This document shows positions 1 to 13,140 of a DNA stretch of 64,000 nt, piece by piece. Origin of the DNA: Baylisascaris procyonis. Lineage: Eukaryota > Nematoda > Chromadorea > Rhabditida > Ascarididae. Where the stretch lies: positions 248,001 through 312,000 of the forward strand of contig JAZARR010000230.1 in NCBI GenBank assembly GCA_037389465.1, written 5' to 3'. The position numbers and the translations under genes are program-made. The notes beneath the pieces are model-generated. The model saw nothing but the letters and a program-made list of their open reading frames with translations. It had not been told where the DNA came from and ran no database searches. Each line of letters starts with the position of its first letter. Position 1 is the stretch's first letter.

Positions 1-39
1 TCCTCCCTCACTTTCTCTCCACAAAAGAAATTAAGCTAA

Positions 40-195
40 ACATATTTCCTAAACAATATTTCCTTTTCCCCAATCCAACCTACTTATCCCCCCCTCCCCC
101 TTCAGATGATATTCCTAAACATATTTCGCTTTCCCCAATCCAACTTATTTATCCCCCCCCTCCCACTACAGATGATATCCTCCCCTTCTTCCTCC
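40..195. repeat. Two-unit tandem repeat, period 65 bp
   Basis: TTTCCCCAATCCAAC recurs at 65 and 130 with the same downstream C-run and CAGATGATAT. The same array is present in A2 at 29,963-30,118. Confidence 0.8.
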
Positions 196-588
196 GCTTT
201 ATTCTACCTCTATGAATGAGGTGTAAAAGAACGCCGTAGCCTCATACTCGAAAGCGTCATCAATACAAAACCCTCATCGCAGGAATTCGTTTAATTGCAA
301 ATAAAACAAGGGCTAAACCACGAAATAAGGAGACCTGACATAAAACCAAGAAAAAAAGTAAAATGTCGTATGCTCGACAAATACAAAAGTCTGCTAGACA
401 GGATGCCCAAATTTACGTTTTCGCTATCGCGTCCAACAGACACCTCCCTAAATGATCAACAGGTAACGAAACACCTTCAAATGATCAAACGCTCTTAAAA
501 ACCTTCTATAAACAAACAATTTTCCCAATGGATTTCTCTAAAAATAGTAAAGAATGAAAATAATAAACACAAGGAATAGATACCTTAC

Positions 589-2568
589 CGTTAAGCGCAT
601 GTGTTCTCCGCGTCGCTAATGTAAGACAGCGTAATATTCGTGACATCTGTGCAAAATGTTCGCATCAAATATGCTCGCAAATCGGTGCCAACCGCATCTG
701 TAAAATAAATATGCCCACATTAGGTGCGATATCTCGGATGCCCTTACCTGAACCAAGAGCTTAGGTCGGCAAATACAAACAAATAACAATGAAAACCAAT
801 ATTACCATCGAAATTTACTATGTCAAGGTAAATCGTACATCCCCCAAACAGGTGCCTCTTCAACAAGAATCCATCCTTGCCGATCTAACGTTCTGCTTTG
901 TTCTCTAGGTAGTAGTATAGCATCTAGCATGACGACCTCGAATTGATGGCGACCACAACTCACCCGTCCTCTCCCTGCCTCCCTCCCTCTTCCCACCTCC
1001 CCTTGCACCTCAGCCCTACCAACGTGTCCCTATGCTTTGAACATGAATTTATATAATAAAAAAATGTCCCACAACGTAAGCATATTAACCATACCATCGA
1101 AACCGCTCGTTTCCTGTTCGAATATGCAAATATTACCACAGAGATCTTTGATCTTCTCCTGCATCTGTACACCTGAACGTTTTTGAAGTTGAGCGAGAAT
1201 CGATTGTACGGTATGCACGAGTGTTTCGATGTGTCCGTAATATTGCTTCAGCATTTGTACGAATTTGCTCGACAATGTCTTCGAGTAGTTCCTGTGGTAG
1301 ACCCGCTATTCGTTCTAATTCATTCATACGCTCCTCCGAGGAGAAACGAATTGACGCTAAAAATAGGAAATCTAAAATCATACTGAGAAAAAAGATTAAA
1401 AAGCAGGTCTGGAAAAATATAAAATCAAGAAAAGGTTGTAAGGCTCAGAAATCAATGTTTTACGCTTCGATAACGAAAATCAACATCCCACAGTGTATTC
1501 CTACTTCCGAAAAAGATACTTTTGAGCGAAGACTAGGCGAAGCTTTCATAGAATTTCCTAGATTGCCCACACTGGTAATATTGTCTTACAAACCATTTCC
1601 CTTATCAACAATGCCAAATGCAGTCCCACCTCAAACTACGTAGATTGATGCTGTAAAGCTTGCGATATCTCCTAAACGAGACCGTACGGTGACACCGAAT
1701 AAAAACTACTTAACTAAGTTCATTCCTAATAAGCCTACGAACAATCATTTATTACCTGATGAGATACCTGCCTTACAGAATGATTCTAAAACTTAATCCA
1801 TACGATCAAGCATACTAGCACGGAGCTATTTATTTGGCCGCTGCTAAAAAAGAGTTAACTATTCATGGAAAATTCATCACAGAAAAACCTATTCAACGAT
1901 ACAAGGCGTATACTATAAGCTCCTGCCTACAACGATCACTACGACAGCATGCTGTAAAAGTTCTCTTTTCACTATCAAATTTTATTTTTGCAGTGAGAAT
2001 TAAATGTGGATCACCACCCACTGCGCACTGCTTTCGTTTTATCTTCGCAGTACAAAGCTCAATCCATAGGCGTCTCTACTTCCCATTTAATAAAAGTCAA
2101 AATGCAGAGGTCCTACACATTAGCAAAGGATATTCAGGCATTTACCAAACTTCACTGACAGCACCCTATGCAGAGGTGAATGGATAGAAGTTTTTAGGTA
2201 AGAAAATAAAGACCTAAAGTGCATTTGTAGTCTATATTATTAAATGTTCTTTTCAATTCTAATTTTTATTCAAATGAAAGAAAAATACCCCAACTAAATT
2301 TCGGTGGCGAATTCAAGGCAGGAAATATTACCACCAGCCGGGTGAAGAGATGAGTGAAAGTAAAAGTGATCGCGGCTGAACAGAAGAAATAAAATTAAGA
2401 GTTCTCACATCTAAGCACCTCAAAAGGAACATCTACGGAGTAAAGAGATGGACACCGTAAGTAATACTCACCAGAAGGAAGTCCCTCTTTGAATATCCGT
2501 TTGACCACTCTTCCTTTATCTCCTCGGCTTTTCCTTCATTTGCCTGCAGCTCAATTGTCTTCTTGCGG
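589..2568 (-). pseudogene. ufl-1: UFL1 (UFM1-protein ligase) relic, copy 1
   Basis: UFL1 attaches UFM1 to ER-ribosome targets. Three exons with good splice sites and matching phases resemble its C-terminal half: 2568-2472 (Lys/Gly-rich, RKSRGDKGRVVKRIF), 1356-1095 (SIRFSSEERMNEL, LPQELLEDIVEQI, then in another frame GHIETLVHTVQSIL and EKIKDL..NICIFE) and 697-589 (DAVGTDLRAYLMRTFCTDVT, NITLSYISD). These parallel the UFL1 stretch around its conserved CTD(I/V)TN motif. It is broken: two TGA stops in the first exon, one extra base in the second (262 nt, one out of phase, giving a stop at 1133), and TAA just before the last donor. The N-terminal part is absent. Confidence 0.68.
1455..1810 (+). pseudogene. 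Degenerate plus-strand coding fragment inside the UFL1 relic
   Basis: One plus frame reads ITKINIPQCIPTSEKDTFER and AFIEFPRLPTLVILSYKPFP, a TAG at 1640, then IDAVKLAISPKRDRTVTPNK, NNHLLPDEIPALQNDSKT and a TAA. The partner at 17,223-17,570 has the same frame and the same two stops with scattered changes, and A2 (31,378-31,733) matches A1. It looks like an old insertion with coding origin; I do not recognise the family. Confidence 0.3.
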
Positions 2569-3240
2569 CTGAAAAGTATTTATATTTAATACTATTTTAT
2601 ATTCTATTTCTTCAGCCACCAAATATGAATGCGAGGACTGAATGCGCAGCCTACAAATATATGAAACCTCACTGATCACCTCAGCTAGACTGACATCTGT
2701 GAAGGTAGCCTTTGTAATCACCTAAGCTCACTTCCCTTGAAATAATTTTCTGCACATACCACCCTATACTATACGGGTTTCGGAGACGTCAATAAACATA
2801 TACGAATTATCGTTTACACATAACACTACACAAATAAACATATAGAGCGACTGGCACAAATATCCACATGCATGAAGTAGTATGGTTTTGGAGATATCCG
2901 TGCCCGTGGACCACAATCCCTATCTTCAGACCCCGAACTCATCCTCAGCTTATGGCTCTTCTATACACAGGTCGTGCCAATACGATACTAAATCTACGTG
3001 TCCTTCGTGAAACAGCCTTAAAGCAATGAAAGCAAGGAAAAAGCACAGCAGTCAATACCAGGTAAATCATGCTTCCCAGGATGTTTTGAAGAATTGAAAG
3101 TTACTCGAAAATTTTAGATGTTAAGTGAAAAGTTTCGTCAACGATTTTCTAAAAGGAAACCTTCCTCTGACAGACGTAATTTCAGAACAATAGAGTATAG
3201 TTCGCAGGAAAAAGAAAACAATGCAAAGCAACAAACTTAC

Positions 3241-3324
3241 AAAAACATCGATCGGGTCTTCATGTTGTAAGATATCCGCTTTCTGTCCTACGAAGACGAT
3301 CCATTTCACAGCGACAATCGACAT
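3241..3324 (-). other. Exon-like fragment (MSIVAVKW...)
   Basis: 28 codons from ATG to a good donor (TTTTT|GTAAGT): [28 protein letters not shown]. The diverged partner at 39,200-39,290 reads [20 protein letters not shown] with mostly synonymous or mild changes before a one-base shift. The A2 copy is 33,164-33,247. Family unknown. Confidence 0.3.
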
Positions 3325-6300
3325 TTATCCCGAGCATCTCCTTAAATTTAATTATATAGAATATTCCATCTAGTTAACATCGAGAGATAAACAAAACAAA
3401 AAGGGATATAGGAGGTGATCGAATGCTTTATATCATACCTATCAAATTGGCATCAACCAGCACCGATTCAAAGTAACTCATAGACAGATGGACACACTCA
3501 TAGCTATACATACATTCGTACACACAAATACACACCTATTTACGAAGTGATCTAGAGCGCATTAAACGGTTGCATCGTTGAAAACGTGGCATTATGGTAT
3601 TTCTAGTTTCGATAAAGATACATCATCTGCACTATGAATATAATTCAAGGTTCATAAACCTGAGCACGGAAACTTATACGATTACAATAATAATTCTACA
3701 ACCATGCTCCGCGACCCCTCGAAGGATGACAGAAATAGGGACGAAATAAGAATGGGTGAAAATATCCATCAAAACTAATTGGGGCGATGCCAAAGTCTTG
3801 GTCGTGTCAGGACGTTTATCTGTCTCTTACAGCCTCGCAATACTCATCAATCACCGCAAACGAGAGAAGAAACACAAGAATAACTGGATTGCTTCATGGC
3901 TGAATTTTGAGCAAATCAGCCTGTCTGATGCACTATGCAGGTTGAATGAGGCCATTTCGAACCCGTCCTAGACTGAAGATGCCTTATAAAAGATAAATGT
4001 TTTGTAGGAGTAACCTCGAGTCACCCTACCCCACATTTCAAAGGATCTCCAGCGGTGGAAATTACACGCCTTTGCAGATACACCTGCATCCAAAATTTAT
4101 TCCTCCTACAGGTAAACGCAAAATACTGAGAACTTATGGTGCTTCCACGACTAACTACGACTAAATGAGATTCGGTGCAATCCCAGTTAACCGTAACGCA
4201 AAATACAAACCATTCGGCGTAGCTATGACTGATTTTTTAAATTTCAGACCAAACTGCCCGACGTTAGGGATTTATATACCCGAATTGTTCCACTAAGCAG
4301 GGTGAATAGGTTCAGAATACAAGTGCAACATTCTATATAAACGATGGAGTCACTTGTGATTCATCACTAAAACAAACAATTAATCAAGCGAATACAAATG
4401 ATTAAGCTGCAAATTAATAGAGGCGAAGGTGTTAATCACCGCTGCACAACACCTCTTATAACGGCCTATATATGGATATTACTGCCATTTAGGGGTGTAC
4501 TTGCAGTGAGGTTGCTAAACAGAATGTAAGTAAAACGTGAGAAAAAAAGTAGAATGATGCATGAATCAATACTGCAGCCACGAATATATGCAGAAAATTT
4601 CAGGCCTTGGACTAAAATCGTCTCGCTGCTATCAGCGATAGGGACTGCGAAGTGATAGGGTGAAAAACGTTGTCGATCTCTACTTAGTGACATAAGGGCA
4701 ATCCTACATCAGCAAGAACACAGGATTTCAGTCGCTCTCTAGATCTCTCAGTGAAAAAGGCGAAAGTTCCCCAAAATTTTGCCACATTCGAAAGTTCGAA
4801 CAATGGCTGCTGAGACCACAGAAAAAGCGCCTGCCAAACATAGCTACCGAAGATAGTGAACAAAAAATAAGATTAGCTCACTGAAACATCACTTATAAAC
4901 TATAAACCAATGTAAAAGTAAAAGTAATAACAGTATAAGAATGCGGACAGCAATAAATAAGAGAAGCGAATGCAGCCAAAAAGACAAATAAAAAGAACAT
5001 CTAACGACGATACGTGTTTGTGAGATCTTCCAGACAACATGAATAAAAAACACTGACAAAGATGCCCTCGATATCGAATTCATAGAAAAGTAATGCCACG
5101 CAAACCATGGAATAAATTACGTGGATGCAAAAAAAAAAAAAAAAAAGAATTGCGAAGCAAAACAGCCGCCTCAAAGAAGTGATCAACTCAATCACAACAT
5201 CCTTCCATCCACAACGCCTTATTCACAAGTCGGCTGCATGAATACCAAAAGATGTGTTGCTCAGGTTGAAGTAGGAGGGATTGTTGAAAACGACGACTTG
5301 GGAAGGAAAGTGACGGTGCGGTAACGGAAATCGTGTACAACTCAGACAGATACCCGAACGTTGGTGTGTGGATATTCGAACAAACGAAAAAAAAAAAACA
5401 ATAAATGCAAACAATTCTGGAAAAAGATGAATTGAGACAATTGAATGAGGGATATAAAAAGTTCATAGACGACATATAAATCAGTTGAGCGTAAAAGAAC
5501 TAGAAGAGGAAGCAAAAAAATTCCTAACGAATATATACCGCTGCGTAAGGATCAGCTAGACGTTAACATTAAATCGAATATCCTAACAATAAATAGCACT
5601 CACTTATCACAGACACAATGAATTCTTTTGCTGAATTTAAGTAAGCTAACGATTTTTATTTACTTACTTTTTCCTTATTTACTATTTACTATTTGCTTAC
5701 TAAAATTCTAATAAAAAATCAACGCTTTCAAATACCTCAATTCACATCAAAAGCATTAATAAAACAAGAAAGAAACATTACAACCCAATCAGATTCTATA
5801 TAAAACTAAGAGAAGCACTGAGCTCAGTAAGTCATAACCGATCCACATCTAATTCAGAAAAAAACATACTCGGGTAGACAAATTTCCAATAATTTTTGGG
5901 CAGTCTTATCGTGAAACACCCACCGGTCTTCTCTTAAATGAACTCACCGCGAAAAGTTTTATAACAAACCGATTCGTACTTAAAATCACTATGAATTTGA
6001 GTTTTTGGCTCAAAAAACTCTCCACTAGCATATCTAAATGGTATTAAAAAGACCGCTGTAACCCTAATATAACTAAACGTTAAACTACTAGGTGATTCTA
6101 AAAGTATCTGAGTAGTTAGACCTTAAGCAAAGTTTTAAAAACGCTGAAGAAATTAAACCTGATGAATCGTGTAAAATTTTTTACTAGAATTACCTGAAAC
6201 AGAAGCTCCTAAACACATCTAACGTAATAAATACTATCGAATAAATAAATCAACGCCACTCATATCCAGTCTGTCCGGTTCAACTACTGCTCATCACAAC

Positions 6301-6777
6301 CTTTGTCCATTGTAACGCTGACACTATTCAGAATCAACCGCTCAATCCACACTAAGATGCGATGTGAAAAAATCCATTAATTGGGAACCGAGACACAATC
6401 TAGAACAGCAGAGCCACTGCACAGCCTTTTGCGACCTAATGGTAAAATCTACCTGAGGATCGCAACAATATGAAACAGGTGTGTTCTTTGATATAAAATT
6501 CCCCGCAGGAAATCTGATTTACCTACCCACCATTCTCCTCGCTTCTTGGAACAAATTGAAGCAGAACTCTTAGATGAAGTGACGAAAGTTAGTCAGACTG
6601 AGAGAGATAACTAAGGGACCAAAAAGACACTTGAATTTGTTTGCAGCTTTCATCAAGTTCAATTGAATCTCGCTTTACTTGGAGTATTTTCGCAGAAATC
6701 GTCCCGCCTGTGTTCGTACTTCATTAAACACGCCTCAGCAAAGAATGGAAAGTAAACAAACGGATCGGAGGCGTCAC

Positions 6778-6908
6778 CTTATCGGTTCTTTGACATCGGT
6801 GGATCGTTCTTCCTCTCTCCATGCCGCCGCTATCACCTCTTTCCTCGCTTGCAGCTCTTCTTTTTTACGCTCCCTGGTCGCTTCCATATTTCGTTGCTCG
6901 ATTCCCAT
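6778..6908 (-). other. Exon of a Glu/Arg-rich helical protein, copy 1
   Basis: Acceptor TAATTGCAG, donor AAG|GTGACG, 131 nt. Frame: MGIEQRNMEATRERKKEELQ, ARKEVIAAAWREEERSTD, VKEPI, a strongly charged coiled-coil-like stretch. The opposite frames give Ser-rich nonsense. No family is recognised. The neighbouring exons could not be linked. Confidence 0.4.
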
Positions 6909-7189
6909 CTGCAATTATTGACTTCGTCAGGTGGCTTCTCTTACATTAGATCTACATTATGCTGCAATAGAACGCACATAATTCTATTTTATTAAATCTC
7001 AAAGAATACGCACTTAGAAATCATTCAGAGGAATATCAACAGATATGCCATCCTTCCAATATAATATTAGTCATACAGAAAAAAACATGAGAAAACCTTG
7101 AAATATAATCAACCTGCAAGGTGATCTATATCGTTATTCATATGTACTTCACAGGAATGAAAGCTTTTGAATAGCCATATACTAACAGG

Positions 7190-7810
7190 GACATACCGCA
7201 CACAATACACCACACGTTGTACACATCTAATCCCCCCTCCTCCCCACACACATCACATACCATACGTACTGCACACACACCCTAATAAGAATATAACGCA
7301 CACGGTATACAAACATAACGTAATCCGGCCACACACCACACATAACACTCAAAGACCTCAACACACACCCCACACCCCACACGGTATACAAACACCACAC
7401 CCCCACCACACACGTGCTCCAAACAAAGAGTATTGCCAGCGCAGACACACCCTACGCCTTATACACATCCCACCCTACCCCATGTCATCTTTATACTTCT
7501 AGAGTTCATAGGGCACATACAGAGAATAGGTGTATACCACCTGCTATGAAGGAGCAGTTTCAAAGCAAATATGTAAAAAAAAAGTAAACACTACCCTAAG
7601 AAAGATCCTACTTTAGTCCACGCACACTTGTTGTTATGAATATCACACCTCCGGACAACACCATCTAGTCTATACCATACATAGACTGAAATCAACCACA
7701 ACCCCCCCTCCTCTTCGCACACGGCACACCATAGAGCCACTCCCACACCACACATATCACGAACAACACACGTACTAAACACACACACATATGCCAAATG
7801 GAACCCCTTG
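7190..7810. repeat. Imperfect CA/ACACC-rich low-complexity tract
   Basis: Long runs of ACACACC, CACACAC and CCCCCTCC with GGTATACAAAC spacers. It repeats at 37,113-37,735, at 12,360-13,140 (diverged) and partly at 28,025-28,245. Reading frames rich in His/Thr or Cys/Val here are by-products of the composition. Confidence 0.85.
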
Positions 7811-8685
7811 CACATATCAGCTAGTGCCAGTGACAACTCGAACTTATTGAATCAGCTAAGCGACATCAAAGCATACAAGATGAATAAGCCATACCGAAAA
7901 TAGCCACCTCTGGCATACGGAACATCGCTTTTTTAGATGTTGGCAGTAACTGCTGTTTTAGCTGTGTGACATCGAGTCGTTGAATAAGTGGACCATATGC
8001 ACCCTTAAACACTGGTATACAATGCCACAAACCTTAATAAACGAAATAACCCTTCATAAAATAAAAACATTAAGCTCAAAAAATGCTTAAAAACCTTATG
8101 CTCAAAAAATCGACCTTTTTCAAAAATACACATTCATTAGTGCTCATCAAATTTTTTTCAAAAGCGGCTCTCATTCCTGAGTGAGGCCTAGTGAGTGGAT
8201 TATATTCATTACAACTATGGAGTTAAAACTCGTCCATCCCCTTTCCTGCTAAACTTCTAATGACTCAATCGGCGATTAGAAAAACTTCTTACTATTGCAT
8301 TCTTCAAATAAAAACAGTGATTCTCGCTATTTTTGCTGACGAATCCGATGAACTGTTTCAGTCGATGGGAATGGCGATCGACCAGTAACAAAGGAACAGT
8401 CGTCGAAACATCAGCAACGATCAGCATAAAACGTCGTTTGTTTGATACGAACATAGCGATGGACTAATCATTGAAAATTCAACATATTTTAGTGAAACCA
8501 CTTCTAATATAATTCAATTGCGAATTATTTATATATCATAAATTGGCTATTTATATCACTTATTGCATATAAAACTTTGAAATATCACTGTACATGTTGA
8601 AGGATACAAAATGAAGCATCACACTTCTCGTGTGAATTATATAAATTTCAGCTCAAATTACTCCCTCTTCAACATTTAAATTATA

Positions 8686-9075
8686 TCAGCACTCACTTAG
8701 CAAATCTTTGAAGCGCCTATCAAAGAGTGTGCATAATATTAAGAAAACAACAGCAATAAGACAAACCACAATGCGAGGCGTTGCACGCTGCTCTGCCATC
8801 AGGATCCCTTTTAAGTAATTCCGTGAGAATCGGGCCATCGCATCGGTGTTATTCTCCTCGAAGGAAAGCAGACCGAGCAATCCAAGAACACTTTCCGAAT
8901 CCGTTGATGATATGACCAACTGCCGTTGCGCTGAATCCAGAACTATTTCTAGCCAATCGAGTGCAATTCGTCTTGCCTCGTGCATATGACGCATTATTTT
9001 CTCCGCAACGCAGTTGAAAACAGCCGACGACAAAGAAGACACCTGAAATACATAACGCTTACCTTTCACTAGCAT
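8686..9075 (-). CDS. Small one-TM protein or exon, copy 1 (unknown family)
   Basis: Acceptor ATTGTAG lies directly before the ATG. 129 codons: a helical N-terminal part ([18 protein letters not shown]), an acidic middle ([16 protein letters not shown]), and one membrane segment near the C-terminus ([17 protein letters not shown]) followed by basic RRFK. It ends with TGA at 8686, or it splices at CTAA|GTGAGT (8697). The body resembles a tail-anchored protein. A diverged partner at 38,612 keeps the frame open, which supports real coding origin. I do not recognise the family. Confidence 0.45.
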   Translation of the reverse strand: MLVKGKRYVFQVSSLSSAVFNCVAEKIMRHMHEARRIALDWLEIVLDSAQRQLVISSTDSESVLGLLGLLSFEENNTDAMARFSRNYLKGILMAEQRATPRIVVCLIAVVFLILCTLFDRRFKDLLSEC

Positions 9076-9219
9076 CTACAATTAAATAATCGACAAAGTG
9101 ACAATGCTTAGTATATCACTTGTTATACTCTTCACAATAGGAAACACACTGACGGCAACGATGGGGAAAGCTTCCAACCAAAGCATTCATGTATAGTAGT
9201 GAGGTGCTTTGCTACACAG

Positions 9220-12200
9220 ATAAACATATATAACGATTGGCACAAATATCCACATACGTGAAGTAGTATGGCTTCGAAGACATCCGTGCCCATAGCCCAC
9301 AATCCCTATCTTCACACCCTGAACTCGACCGAAATAAGGGTGGGTGAAAATATCCATCAAAACTACTTGGAGCGATGCCAAAGTCTTGGTCGTGTCAGGA
9401 CGCTTATCTGTCTGTTACAGCCTCGTATTACCCGTCAATCATTGCAAATGCGATAAGAAACACAAGAACAACTGAATTGTTTCATGGCTGAATTTTGAGC
9501 AAATCAGCCTGTTTGGTGTACCAACCAGACTGAATGAGGCCATATTGAACCCGTTCTGGACAAAAGATGCCTTATAAAAGATAAACGTTTTGTAGGAATA
9601 ACCTCGAGGCACCCTATCCCACATTTCAAAGGATCTCCAGCGAAAGAGATGGGAATTACCCACCTTTGCAGGTAAATCTGTACCCAAAATTTATTCATCC
9701 TACAGATATGAAAACACTAAAAACTTATGGTGCTCCTACGATTAACTAAGACTAAACGAGATTCGGTGCGATCCCAGTTAACCGTAACGCAAAGTGCAAA
9801 CCATTCGGCGTAGCTATGACTGATTTTTTAAATCTTCACATGAAATTGTCCGATGTTAGGGATTTTATATATCCGACTTGTTCGACTAAGGGTGAGTAGG
9901 TGCAGAATGCAAGTGCAACATTCTGTATAAATCATGTAATGTTTCATAACAATTCTTAATGAAAATCACTATGAGTGGTTAAAAAGATCTCCACTAACTA
10001 TCTAAATGGTATTGAAAAAACCGTTCTGACCACAATATACCTAAATTTAAATTTTTATGTGATTTTAAAAGTATGTGAATAGTTACACCTTATTTTACGT
10101 TTAAAAAAGTTGAAAAAAATTAAACCTGGTAAATCGTATTACTTCTAGCTTATGAACTACAAGAATTACCTGAAATAGACGGTTCTAAATATATTTGAGT
10201 TAATAAATACTATGGAATAAATAAAACAACACCATTTATAAATACTGACCTGCAATTAAATACAGGCGTTTGTTGAAATCCTTGAAACATAGATCACGAA
10301 ACTATGGAACGATGAGCCATGCTAGGCTTAGTGCCACTGCTATTTGCTTTACCGCTTCCTTCGATGGGCTCCTAACGTTGTACATCACAAATCTCAACTG
10401 CAAATTCAAATACAATAGCCGCATAACAATATTACCTTTTCCCGAAGGTTGAATTTAAAGTACGGGCTGAGGCTAGACTGGATCTTCGGTCCAATAAAAA
10501 TCAGAGGAGAAAACCAGATTTAACAAATTACTAAAGATCATCGGGTTAAATGTAGTCTTAAGTGGCTTAAAAGATGGAAGGCTTTCAAGTTGATTGATCA
10601 CACTTTGAGATCCATGGCGGGAATATTAGTTCCTCACTTGATCCTTTTTTCCATAAGTGATGAAAATTAAATTGCAACATATCAAAACTGTACTGAACAC
10701 ACAAAGAACACAATAATTTACAACTGAATAGATAAAATTTGAATTATTTGAGAATAAACTAGGAGAGAAATCTAATTTTTGCAAACTTTTTCCATCGTTT
10801 CACTTTCATTCTAATTAGGAATGATATGTCCTCGTGTGAACTTACTTTTCCCTTATTTACTATTTACTATTTATTTACTAAAACTCTAATAAAAATTCAA
10901 CGCTTTCAAATACCCCAACTCACAACAACAGCATTAATAAAACAAGAAAGAAACGTTACAACCCAATCAAATCTACATAAAACTAAGAAAAGCACTGAGC
11001 TCAGTAAGTCATAACCGTCCACCTCTAATTCAGCGATAAACATACCTAAATTTCCAACAACTTTTAGGCAATCTCGTCGTGAAACATCAACGGGTCTTTT
11101 CTTAAATGAACTCATCTCGAAAAGTTTCATAACAAACGATTCGTAATGAAAATCACTAAATTTAAGTTTTTGGTTAAAAAAGCTCTCCGTTAAAATATCT
11201 AAATGGTATTAAAACGACCGCTCTGACTCTAATATGCCTAAATGCTAAATTTCTAAGTCATTCTAAAACTATCTAAATAGTTACACCTTACTCAAAGTTT
11301 AAAAAAGTTTTACAAAATTAGACTTGATGAATCGTGTAAAATTTTCTACTAGAATTACCTGAAACAGAAGGCTGCTAAATATATTTAACGTAATAAATAT
11401 TATCGAATAAATAAATCAACGCCACTCATATCTAGTCTGTCCTGTTTAACTACTGCACATCACAACATTTGTCTCTAGTAGCGCTAATACTATGGCAGTT
11501 TGTCCATTCAGAATCAACCGCTCAATCCACACTAAGACGCGTTGTTGAAAAATCCATTAATTGGGAACCGAGACACAATCTAGAACAGCAGAGCCACTGC
11601 ACAGCCTTTTGCGACCTACCGGTAAAATCTACCTGAGGATCGCGACAATATGAAACAGTTGATATAAAATTCCCCGCAGGAAATCTGATTTACCTACCCA
11701 CCATTCTCCTCGTTTCTTGGAACAAATTGAAGCAGAACTCTCAGAAGAAGTGACGAAAGTTAGTCAGACTGAGAGAGATAACTAAGGGACCAAAAAGACA
11801 CTTGAATTGGTTTGCAGCTTTCATCAAGTTCAATTGAATCTCGCTTTACTTGGAGTATTTTCGCAGAAATCGTCCTGCCTGTGTTCGTACTTCATTAAAC
11901 ACGCCTCAGCAAAGAATGGAAAGTAAACAAACGGATCGGAGGCGTCACCTTATCACTTCCTTGATCATCGCTGGATCGCTCTTCTCTCCGTGGCCCGGCT
12001 ATCATCCCTTCCTCGCTTGAAGCTCTTCTTTTTTACGCTCCCTGGTCGCTTCCATATTTCGTTCCTCGATTTCCATCTGTAATTACTGACTTCATCAGAT
12101 GGCTTGTCTTACATTAGATCTACATTATGCTGAAATAGAACGCACTAATTCTATTACATCAAATCTCAAAGAAAACGCACTCAGCAATCACTTAGAGGAA

Positions 12201-13140
12201 TATAAATAAATATGCGATCCTCTCAATATAATATTAGTCATACAGAAGAAAACATGAGAAAACCTTAAAATTTAATCAACCTGCAAGGTGATCAATATCG
12301 ATATTCACATGTACTTCACAGGAATGAAAGCTTTTGAATAGCCACATACTAACAGGGACATACCATACACAATACACCACACGTTGTACACACCTAATCC
12401 CCCTCCTCCCCACATACATCACACACCATACTTACTGCACACACACCCCAATAAGAATATAACACATACCACACCCCACACGGTATACAAACACGACACC
12501 CCCGCCACGCACAACAAACCACTAATGCTACCCCTCCCCTAAACCACACACGTGCTCCAAACAAGGAGTATTGCCAACGCAGACACACCCTACGCCTTAT
12601 ACATATCCCACCCTACCCATGTTATCTTTATACTTCTAGAGTTCATAATGCACATACAGAGAATAGGTGTATACCACCTGCCATGAAGGAGCACCTTTCA
12701 AAGCAAATATGTAAAAAAGTAAACACTACCCTAAGAAAGATCCTGCTTTAGTCCACGTATAGTTGTTCTTATGAATATCACACCTTCGCACAACGCCACC
12801 TAGTCTATACCATACATTTACTGAAACCAACCACACCCCCCCTTCGCACACCGCACACCATAGAGCCACTCCCACACCACACATAAGACACATGCCAAAC
12901 GGAATCCTCCCCCTTCCACATACTAACAGGAACATATTACAAACAACACACCACACGCTGTACACACACCCAATCCCCCTCTCCCAAACACACCATATAC
13001 CACACCTACCACACACACACACAGCAAAAACACTAAAAGGAACATAGCACACACCACACCCGACGTGGTATACAAACACCACATTCCCCAGTCAACCACA
13101 CACCACACTCACAAATCTCATCACACACATCCCACACCGC
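9220..13140. repeat. Segmental duplication copy A4 (diverged and rearranged)
   Basis: A patchwork of A1 modules in partly changed order: 9,220-9,340 resembles 2,830-2,950; 9,334-9,950 resembles 3,740-4,345; 9,955-10,235 resembles 5,990-6,250; 10,826-12,650 resembles 5,640-7,510; 12,660-12,915 resembles 7,530-7,830. The piece 10,240-10,820 has no partner that I see. Small gaps and substitutions occur throughout. Confidence 0.8.
11950..12078 (-). pseudogene. Broken copy of the Glu/Arg-rich exon
   Basis: Reads EIEERNMEATRERKKEELQA then hits TGA after two codons because of small deletions; later codons are scrambled. The acceptor here is TAATTACAG. Confidence 0.45.

Larger units (their letters stand above)
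1..9150. repeat. Segmental duplication copy A1 (continues beyond the left edge)
   Basis: Positions 1 to about 8,860 match 29,924 to about 38,786 at nearly every base. Outside one divergent patch I found only a C/A change at 1776/31699 and three extra C at about 37,626. From about 8,864 to 9,150 the similarity drops to roughly 85 percent and then ends. The block holds a UFL1 relic (0.6-2.6 kb), a coiled-coil-like exon (6.8-6.9 kb), CA-rich tracts (7.2-7.8 kb) and a one-TM reading frame (8.7-9.1 kb). The rest shows no supported gene. Confidence 0.95.

Noticed and set aside
295..498. 67-codon plus frame conserved in three copies
   Set aside because: The start is not ATG (TTG), and the A2 version differs by many amino-acid changes; identity between A1 and A3 is explained by the conversion tract, not by coding constraint.
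589..646. MSRILRCLTLATRRTHALN, looking like a first exon with a mitochondrial presequence and a trans-splice acceptor
   Set aside because: It is an alternative frame of the UFL1-like CTDVTN exon, whose own acceptor (TTTTACAG at 697) and phase fit better.
823..1008. Protein-like minus frame ending WILVEEAPVWGMYDLP
   Set aside because: It lies in the intron between two phase-matched UFL1 exons and has no own acceptor that fits. All copies are identical, so no codon evidence is available.
3121..3324. Ubiquitin-like start of a USP14-type protein (M-x-x-V-x-VKW)
   Set aside because: Only the first eight residues resemble it; the following residues do not.
7167..7502. His/Thr-rich plus frame and Cys/Val-rich minus frame (also at 37.1, 12.4-13.1 and 28.1 kb)
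   Set aside because: They are direct translations of an imperfect CA repeat; the reading is open in several frames and follows the composition.
8257..8454. Minus frame LLLVDRHSHRLKQFIGF as the next exon after the one-TM frame
   Set aside because: Splice phases do not match in any combination I tried, and the two copies are identical, so nothing supports it.
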